Below, piece by piece: positions 6,472-10,449 of a DNA stretch of 10,449 nt. The DNA is from Verrucomicrobia bacterium UBA3214 (GTDB lineage: Bacteria > Verrucomicrobiota > Kiritimatiellia > RFP12 > UBA1067), in contig DEWI01000060.1 in the NCBI GenBank assembly GCA_002363575.1, positions 1 through 10,449 of the forward strand. The letters are read 5' to 3'. Numbering within the stretch: the stretch's first letter is position 1; every line of letters begins with the position of its first letter. Under the pieces are notes generated by a model. That model saw nothing but the letters and a program-made list of their open reading frames with translations, did no database searches and was not told the DNA's origin. The position numbers and the translations under genes were made by a program.

Positions 6472-6519
6472 GTTTGCGGAAGTGAATGCACGCGATCCGG
6501 TGCATTCACTTCCGCAAAC
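6472..6519. repeat. Perfect 20-bp inverted repeat between divergent promoters
   Basis: GTTTGCGGAAGTGAATGCAC (6472-6491) is followed by the 8-nt loop GCGATCCG and its exact reverse complement (6500-6519). It lies between the -35 of the leftward lipoprotein promoter (6429-6434) and the -35 of the rightward rhaT promoter (6542-6547). It could be a protein-binding operator, a hairpin in a transcript, or a small dispersed palindromic element. The arms have no adjacent T-run, so it is not a normal intrinsic terminator. Confidence 0.8.
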
Positions 6520-6541
6520 AACGGGGAATGGGCGACGGCCA

Positions 6542-6571
6542 TTGACGCGACAGCGCCGATTTTGATATAAT
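6542..6571 (+). promoter_or_regulatory. Sigma-70-like promoter for rhaT-rhaA
   Basis: TTGACG (6542-6547) and a perfect TATAAT (6566-6571) are 18 bp apart, so this is close to the consensus. The transcript would begin near 6578, about 20 nt before the rhaT ATG. AAGGAG (6587-6592) is an ideal Shine-Dalgarno 5 nt from the ATG. A short dyad, TTGA and TCAA, flanks the -10. Because the core promoter is strong, control is more likely by repression or by the palindrome at 6472-6519 than by an activator making up for a weak -35. Confidence 0.7.
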
Positions 6572-6597
6572 TCAAGGCAAATACGCAAGGAGTTTGG

Positions 6598-7659
6598 ATG
6601 AATACCGCGATAGGAACCACGATATGGGCGCTCGGGGGACTGGCTGGCGCCGTCTTCGCCCTTCCGTTCAGAAAAGTGAAGGGCTGGCACTATGAAAGCT
6701 ACTGGCTGATTTATGCCTTGTTCGGGCTGATCATCTTTCCGCTTGCTCTCGCGATCGCCACCGTACCCGATCTATTCGGAGTAATAGCGCGCGCGCCTGC
6801 GAAGACATTGGCGATGTGCGCGCTGTTCGGCGCGCTCTGGGGCTTGGGCGGGCTTTCGTGGGGCCTGATGATTCGCTATCTCGGCGTCGGCCTCGGGCTC
6901 GCGATCGGCTGCGGACTTTGCTCCGCGACAGGGACGCTCATACCGCCGATCGTGAAAGGCGAGGCGGCCAGCCTCGTCGCTGATTTGCCGGCGAAGACGA
7001 CTCTCTTGGGCGTATTCGTTTCGCTGCTCGGAATTATATTTGTAGGGCTGGCAGGCAAAGCGAAAGAAGACGAACTCCCGGAAGAAGCAAAAAAAGCCGC
7101 TGTCGCGGAATTCGATTTCAAGAAGGGACTGGTCGTCGCGCTCGTCGCTGGCATAGCTTCGGCCGGCATGAACTTCGGCTTGCAGGGCGGAGAATGGACG
7201 CTCGCAGATGGCGCGAAAACTTCGCTCGCCGATCTCGCGACAGCCGCAGGCGCCAAACCGATTTGGGCGGGAATGCCTGTCCTCATCGTGGTGCTGGCCG
7301 GCGGTTTCATCGTGCAGCTTGCTTGGAGCCTCCGGCAGAACGCGAAGAACAAGACTTTCGCCGACTACGCGACGCTCGCGCGTCCATCGTCAGCCGGCGT
7401 GATATTCTGGAGCGGGCTTGCCGGCGTAATCTGGGCATGCCAGTTCGTATGCCAGAAAGCGGGAGAAAGCTTCGCCGGCAGCATAGCGTATATATCTTTC
7501 GCGATTGTCATGGGCTCGAGCGTGCTCTTCTCTTCGCTCATAGGGATTCTCCTCGGCGAATGGAAAGGCACCGGTCCGAAAACGCGCGCATTCCTCGCGC
7601 TAGGTCTGGCGATACTCGCAGCATCCATAGGCATTGCAGTCGTAGCGAAAACCCTTTGA
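6598..7659 (+). CDS. rhaT: L-rhamnose:H+ symporter
   Basis: This 353-aa inner-membrane protein belongs to the RhaT family, close in length to E. coli RhaT (344 aa). It imports L-rhamnose with protons. Ten hydrophobic segments are visible, at about 3-22, 35-56, 70-91, 95-115, 131-152, 176-200, 222-244, 265-283, 292-313 and 325-350. Stretches matching E. coli RhaT include PFRKVKGW, FGALWGLG, MRYLGVGLGLAIG, GTLIPPIV, TLLGVFVSLLG, FDFKKGLVVALVAGI and SAGMNFG. The start is fixed by AAGGAG 5 nt upstream and by the conserved N-terminus. It is the first gene of a rhaT-rhaA unit (57-nt gap), and the adjacent isomerase confirms rhamnose as the substrate. Confidence 0.95.
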   Translation: MNTAIGTTIWALGGLAGAVFALPFRKVKGWHYESYWLIYALFGLIIFPLALAIATVPDLFGVIARAPAKTLAMCALFGALWGLGGLSWGLMIRYLGVGLGLAIGCGLCSATGTLIPPIVKGEAASLVADLPAKTTLLGVFVSLLGIIFVGLAGKAKEDELPEEAKKAAVAEFDFKKGLVVALVAGIASAGMNFGLQGGEWTLADGAKTSLADLATAAGAKPIWAGMPVLIVVLAGGFIVQLAWSLRQNAKNKTFADYATLARPSSAGVIFWSGLAGVIWACQFVCQKAGESFAGSIAYISFAIVMGSSVLFSSLIGILLGEWKGTGPKTRAFLALGLAILAASIGIAVVAKTL

Positions 7660-7716
7660 CGCCCCACGACCTGAAGATTCAGAAGCAACTGGAACACTCC
7701 ACCGGAAAGGATTATC

Positions 7717-8955
7717 ATGAGCTACAAAGAAGCGCAGAAGAAGTATGGCAAGATCGGCATCGACACCGAGAAAGCGATCGACAGCCTCGGCAAAATCTCC
7801 ATCTCCATGCATTGCTGGCAAGGCGACGATGTCGGCGGTTTCGAATCTGTCGGCGGCGCATCCAACGGCATACAGACGACCGGCAACTATCCCGGAAAAG
7901 CGACGACGCCGCAGCAGCTCATGGATGATATCGACTTCGCGCTTTCGCTTATTCCCGGCAAGCACCGTCTCAATCTCCACGCATGCTACGGCATCCACAA
8001 GGACAAAGTCGTGGATCGCAACAAGATCGGCATCGAACAATTCAAGCCGTGGGTCGAATGGGCGAAGGCGCGCGGCATCGGCCTCGACTTCAATCCGACG
8101 TTTTTCTCGCACGCCAATGTCAAGGATGGCCTCACGCTTTCTTCGCCGGACCCGAAAATCCGCAAATTCTGGATCGACCACGGCATCCAGTGCCTCAAGA
8201 TCGCCGACTACATGGCAAAGGAACTCGGCTCGCCCTGCGCAATCAACTTCTGGTGCCCGGACGGCTACAAAGACGAGCCTTCCGACCGTCTGGGACCGCG
8301 CCAACGCATGGCCGACTCGCTCGACAAGATTTTCAAGCAGGCGAAGTACGACAAGAAGCGCGTCCTGCCGACTTTTGAATCAAAGCTTTTCGGCATCGGC
8401 GTGGAGTCGTACACCGTGAACTCCCACGAATTCGTCATGGGCTATGCGCAGAGCCGCAAGATTCTCGCGCTGCTCGACATGGGCCACTTCCACCTCTCGG
8501 AAAATGTAGCGGACAAGATTTCGTCGTTCTTGATGTTCTTCGGCAAAGTCGCATTCCACATCTCCCGCCCGGTGCGCTGGGATTCCGACCATGTGATACG
8601 CCAAAACGACGATCTCCGCGCCGCCGCGCAGGAAATCGTCAAGATGGGCCCAGAAAACTTCATCATCGCGCTCGACTACTTCGACGCATCGATCTGCCGC
8701 GTCGCAGCTTGGGTACTCGGCATGCGCAACATGCAGAAGGAGCTTCTCAAGGCGATGCTCACGCCGCACGACAAACTGCGCGCACTGCAGGACGAAGGCA
8801 AATTCACCGCCCAGCTGGTTCTTCAGGAAGAGTACAAGAACTACCCGTTCGACGAGGTCTGGACGGAATTCTGCAAGCGCAACGGCCAAGCCGGCGACGA
8901 ATCGTGGTTTGCCAAAGTCGAGAAGTACGAAAAGGACGTCTTGCTCGCGCGCTGA
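7717..8955 (+). CDS. rhaA: L-rhamnose isomerase
   Basis: This 412-aa enzyme (EC 5.3.1.14) interconverts L-rhamnose and L-rhamnulose in the cytoplasm. It is collinear with E. coli RhaA (419 aa) almost throughout: SMHCWQGDDVGGFE, GIQTTGNYPGKA, KHRLNLHACYG, WVEWAKARGIGLDFNPTFFS, FWIDH, ESKLFGIGVESYTV, HISRPVRWDSDHV and LDYFDAS. Metal ligands by alignment from memory are E221, D254, H281 and D320 for one Mn site and H257, D289 and D291 for the other; all are present, so the enzyme should be active. AAAGGA (7706-7711), 5 nt from the ATG, sets the start. It shares the rhaT promoter. The next steps, rhamnulokinase (RhaB) and rhamnulose-1-phosphate aldolase (RhaD), are not encoded here, and the following gene is unrelated. 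Confidence 0.97.
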   Translation: MSYKEAQKKYGKIGIDTEKAIDSLGKISISMHCWQGDDVGGFESVGGASNGIQTTGNYPGKATTPQQLMDDIDFALSLIPGKHRLNLHACYGIHKDKVVDRNKIGIEQFKPWVEWAKARGIGLDFNPTFFSHANVKDGLTLSSPDPKIRKFWIDHGIQCLKIADYMAKELGSPCAINFWCPDGYKDEPSDRLGPRQRMADSLDKIFKQAKYDKKRVLPTFESKLFGIGVESYTVNSHEFVMGYAQSRKILALLDMGHFHLSENVADKISSFLMFFGKVAFHISRPVRWDSDHVIRQNDDLRAAAQEIVKMGPENFIIALDYFDASICRVAAWVLGMRNMQKELLKAMLTPHDKLRALQDEGKFTAQLVLQEEYKNYPFDEVWTEFCKRNGQAGDESWFAKVEKYEKDVLLAR

Positions 8956-9015
8956 TGCGCGCGGCAGGCGGCCCGGCAAACCGGCAGAACAAAGTCACAG
9001 GCCACAGAAAAGCAA

Positions 9016-9819
9016 ATGGCGAATCCTGCAAATCAAGCGCGCGGCAAACGCGGTCCTCGCGAACTGGTCACCGGCGGCGAGTGGATATACGGGAGAAATC
9101 CCGTGGAAGAAGCTCTCGCCGCCGGCCGCCGCACGGCTTCCGAAATCATACTCCCACCAGCCTTCCCGGATGAAGACCCTCAAATCGCGAGGATCCGCGA
9201 TGAAGCGCGCGCGCGCCGTCTGGTAATTCGCTCGATGGAGCGCGCGCAGCTCGACCGCCTCGTCCACTTCGGGCATCATCAGGGAGTTGCGCTGAAGACG
9301 ACCGGGTATCCGTATGTCGGAGTCGAAGAAATTCTTGGCGACGCGGAAGAAGACGAGAACGCGCTGATCGTCGTGCTCGACCATCTCGAAGACCCGCAGA
9401 ACGTAGGCTCGATTCTTCGCACGGCATGCGCCGCCGGCGCCACGGGAATCATCATTCCCGAAGACCGCGCGTCTGGAATCACCCCTGCGGCAGTGCGCGC
9501 CTCCGCCGGCGGCGCCGAGCATATCAAGGTTGCGCATGTCGTAAATCTCGTGCGCACTATGAAGGAGTTCAAAGACGCAGGCGTCTGGTTCACGGGGCTT
9601 GATTGGGGCGATGACTCGAAGCCCTATACGGAAATAGATTTCAAAGGGCGCGCAGGCCTCGTCATCGGCGCGGAAGGAGATGGGATTTCACGTCTCGTGC
9701 GCGAGAATTGCGACTTCATCGCACACATTCCAATGCCAGGCGGTTTTGAATCGCTGAATGCCGGAGTTGCCTCCGCTATCGCCATCTACGAAGTCCTTAG
9801 GCAACGCGGCGCAAGCTGA
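9016..9819 (+). CDS. rlmB: SpoU-family 23S rRNA 2'-O-methyltransferase, probably RlmB
   Basis: This 267-aa protein is an S-adenosylmethionine-dependent SPOUT/TrmH methyltransferase, most like RlmB, which makes Gm2251 in the 23S rRNA P loop. The N-terminal domain (about 20-95) has WIYGRNPVEEAL and GHHQGVALK, the substrate-binding domain of RlmB/TrmH3 proteins. The catalytic knot domain carries motif 1, LDHLEDPQNVGSILRTA (N129, R135), motif 2, GLVIGAEGDGISRLV (E220), and motif 3, IPMPGGFESLNAGVASAIA (S246, N248). All expected key residues are present. A basic N-terminal extension of about 20 residues makes it a little longer than E. coli RlmB (243 aa). The ATG lies 60 nt after rhaA with no clear promoter and only a weak A-rich region upstream, so it may be read through from the rha transcript. 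Another SpoU specificity cannot be excluded. Confidence 0.88.
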   Translation: MANPANQARGKRGPRELVTGGEWIYGRNPVEEALAAGRRTASEIILPPAFPDEDPQIARIRDEARARRLVIRSMERAQLDRLVHFGHHQGVALKTTGYPYVGVEEILGDAEEDENALIVVLDHLEDPQNVGSILRTACAAGATGIIIPEDRASGITPAAVRASAGGAEHIKVAHVVNLVRTMKEFKDAGVWFTGLDWGDDSKPYTEIDFKGRAGLVIGAEGDGISRLVRENCDFIAHIPMPGGFESLNAGVASAIAIYEVLRQRGAS

Positions 9820-9933
9820 CGCGATGCCCGCGCGGTTCAGGTTCTGCCGGCCGCGCTAAGACGCTTGCAATATCCCGTTCGGGATCGCGTCCCTCTCGAT
9901 GCGATCGCAGATTCGGGAGGGGCGCGCTTTAGG
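9820..9933. other. Intergenic region after rlmB with small dyads
   Basis: No gene is visible. GCGCGG (9830-9835) pairs with CCGCGC (9851-9856) and could form a stem without a T-run. ATCCCG-TT-CGGGAT (9872-9885) is a near-perfect dyad. CCCTC (9891-9895) can pair with GAGGG (9917-9921). None makes a convincing terminator for rlmB. This is the left part of a 630-nt stretch that lacks a confident gene. Confidence 0.4.
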
Positions 9934-10000
9934 AGCCTAGACGTCTAGGCTTCTAGATTCCTAGACTTTCAGGCTTTGCGCGGCCGCGGATTCGGGAGGG
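9910..10000. repeat. GATTCGGGAGGG direct repeats flanking the CTAG block
   Basis: An exact 12-bp direct repeat, GATTCGGGAGGG, occurs at 9910-9921 and 9989-10000, 79 bp apart. The two copies bracket the CTAG-rich tandem repeat, and the last base of the second copy is the first base of the 22-bp repeat array. They may mark the ends of an insertion or be remnants of a larger duplicated unit. Confidence 0.6.
9934..9975. repeat. 8-bp CTAG-bearing tandem repeat with an 18-bp palindrome
   Basis: Five successive 8-mers from 9936 read CCTAGACG, TCTAGGCT, TCTAGATT, CCTAGACT and TTCAGGCT, with consensus YCTAGRCT. A weaker copy (TTTAGGAG) may precede them at 9928-9935. The first two units with their flank form a perfect 18-bp palindrome, AGCCTAGAC-GTCTAGGCT (9934-9951). 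CTAG is scarce in most bacterial genomes, so four in about 30 bp is striking. An 8-bp period does not preserve a reading frame, which argues against coding. Confidence 0.75.
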
Positions 10001-10225
10001 TCGCTTCGCCGTGCGACGGGCGTCGCCCGTTCATGCGACGCAGGCCGCTTCGCCGCGCGACGGGCGTCACTCGTTCGTGCGACACGGGTCGCCTTGGCTC
10101 GCGACTGGAGTCGCCTTGTTTCGCGACTGGAGTCGCTTTGCTCCGCGGCTAGAGTCGCTTTGTCTCGCAGCTAGAGTCGCTTTGACTCGCGGCTAGAGTC
10201 GCTTTGGCTCGCGGCTAAAGTCGCC
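10000..10225. repeat. Ten-copy 22-bp tandem repeat array with internal dyads
   Basis: Ten exact-length 22-bp units run from 10000 to 10219 (starts at 10000, 10022, 10044, 10066, 10088, 10110, 10132, 10154, 10176 and 10198), followed by a 6-base partial unit GTCGCC. Nearly every unit begins with GTCGC and carries GCGAC, or the variants GCGGC/GCAGC, 8 nt later, so each unit can fold. The junction GCGACTGGAGTCGC is itself a near palindrome. Three subfamilies are ordered in space: units 1-4 alternate in a 44-bp higher-order pattern (1 like 3, 2 like 4), units 5-6 end in TGGA, and units 7-10 end in TAGA or TAAA. There are no unique spacers, so it is not CRISPR, and 22 bp is not a whole number of codons, so it is not a coding repeat. 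Confidence 0.9.
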
Positions 10226-10394
10226 AGAACAATCGCCAAAGGAAGTGAAAATCGTGGTTTCGGCAAGGCGTAGTCATCCCCAAGAGTCGAGATTGTCTGC
10301 ACATCTGCAGCCCGCTTTTTCTCATATCGCCTTTCCGACTTTTGGACTTAGCAACTGAAAGTATGGCAAAGGCGACTTCGCTTTTCACCCGCAT
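10215..10394 (-). CDS. Possible small basic protein, unrecognised
   Basis: A 59-codon reading frame runs leftward from ATG (plus-strand 10392-10394) to TAG (10215-10217). The predicted peptide begins MRVKSEVAFAILSVAKSKSR, is rich in Lys and Arg, has two Cys, and ends in FHFLWRLFWRL. I do not recognise it. In favour of expression is a near-consensus leftward promoter about 20-45 nt upstream (10413-10440). Against it, there is no Shine-Dalgarno, the frame runs into the last 22-bp repeat unit, and the ATG lies in the loop of a stem (10380-10403). The transcript may instead be non-coding. Confidence 0.22.
   Translation of the reverse strand: MRVKSEVAFAILSVAKSKSRKGDMRKSGLQMCRQSRLLGMTTPCRNHDFHFLWRLFWRL
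10297..10320 (+). terminator. Weak terminator-like hairpin on the plus strand
   Basis: CTGCA (10297-10301), loop CATC, TGCAG (10306-10310) is a 5-bp stem, followed by CCCGC and five T residues (10316-10320). It could stop rightward transcription coming through the repeat array. The stem is short and the T-run starts 5 nt after it, so support is weak. Confidence 0.25.
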
Positions 10395-10403
10395 GGTGAA
10401 AGC
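10380..10403. repeat. Hairpin GCTTTTCACC / GGTGAAAGC
   Basis: GCTTTTCACC (10380-10389) and GGTGAAAGC (10395-10403) form a 9-bp stem with one bulged T and the loop CGCAT. On the minus strand the loop contains ATG, the start of the possible 59-codon frame. No T-run adjoins it on either side, so it is unlikely to be an intrinsic terminator. Confidence 0.5.
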
Positions 10404-10412
10404 ATCAAACTA

Positions 10413-10440
10413 ATTATCCTAGTAAAAACAAAGGCCGCAA
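10413..10440 (-). promoter_or_regulatory. Leftward promoter-like element at the right edge
   Basis: On the minus strand TTGCGG (plus-strand 10435-10440) and GATAAT (10413-10418) are 16 bp apart, with an AT-rich spacer containing five T residues. Leftward transcription would start near 10405 and run through the hairpin at 10380-10403, the possible 59-codon frame, and then the 22-bp and 8-bp repeats toward rlmB. The sequence to the right is outside the window, so a second, rightward element cannot be judged. Confidence 0.45.
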
Positions 10441-10449
10441 TCACGATTG

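Noticed and set aside
6599..6714. Possible alternative reading of rhaT as a generic drug/metabolite (EamA) transporter
   Set aside because: Multiple stretches match RhaT specifically (MRYLG, the TLLGV-LLG segment, FKKGLV, SAGM) and the neighbouring gene is rhaA.
9910..10000. Insertion sequence or attachment site ends
   Set aside because: Direct repeats are present, but there is no transposase or integrase, no terminal inverted repeats, and only about 67 bp between them. Reported as a low-interest finding instead of a mobile element.
10011..10196. A 61-codon plus-strand frame inside the 22-bp array
   Set aside because: It is open only because the repeat lacks frequent stops; a 22-bp period shifts frame at each unit, so no peptide repeat is maintained.
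10000..10225. CRISPR array
   Set aside because: The 22-bp units are contiguous with no unique spacers, and no cas gene is present.

Overview
The window is about 10.4 kb of GC-rich bacterial DNA (roughly 60% GC by eye). It looks chromosomal: nearly every gene is a recognisable housekeeping or catabolic gene, and I see no transposase, integrase, tRNA, rRNA or CRISPR array. The host is most likely Gram-negative, because there is a lipid A-type acyltransferase domain, two predicted lipoproteins and an exported peptidoglycan amidase. A rhamnose-using member of the Planctomycetota-Verrucomicrobiota-Lentisphaerota-Kiritimatiellota group would fit the gene mix, but that is a guess and not something the sequence proves.

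Layout. Bases 1-602 hold the end of a ribosomal protein operon (rpsR tail, then rplI), closed by a long terminator-like inverted repeat (627-715). Next comes one very large gene (750-3644, possibly starting earlier) that joins an MMPL/RND-type membrane exporter to a lysophospholipid/lipid A-type acyltransferase in a single chain. A well-formed promoter (3695-3723) then drives a two-gene unit: a PotD-like polyamine-binding lipoprotein (3764-4849) and, 6 nt later, an exported zinc amidase of the Amidase_2/PGRP fold (4856-5896).

Bases 5897-6597 separate that unit from the rhamnose genes. They hold a small leftward gene for a lipoprotein rich in histidine and proline (6064-6300), its own TATAAT promoter (6405-6434), a perfect 20-bp-arm inverted repeat (6472-6519), and a strong rightward promoter (6542-6571). 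The rightward promoter serves rhaT (L-rhamnose:H+ symporter, 6598-7659) and rhaA (L-rhamnose isomerase, 7717-8955). Together these two genes bring rhamnose in and convert it to L-rhamnulose, but the kinase, aldolase and regulator are not in the window. A SpoU-family 23S rRNA 2'-O-methyltransferase, probably rlmB (9016-9819), follows 60 nt later.

The last 630 bases (9820-10449) have no confident gene. They are an unusual repeat-rich stretch: an 8-bp CTAG-bearing tandem repeat containing an 18-bp perfect palindrome, bracketed by copies of GATTCGGGAGGG, running straight into ten copies of a 22-bp dyad-bearing tandem repeat. A leftward promoter-like element and a possible 59-codon ORF sit at the right edge. 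The points most worth a second look are the exporter-acyltransferase fusion, the His-rich lipoprotein with the palindrome behind it, and this terminal repeat block.
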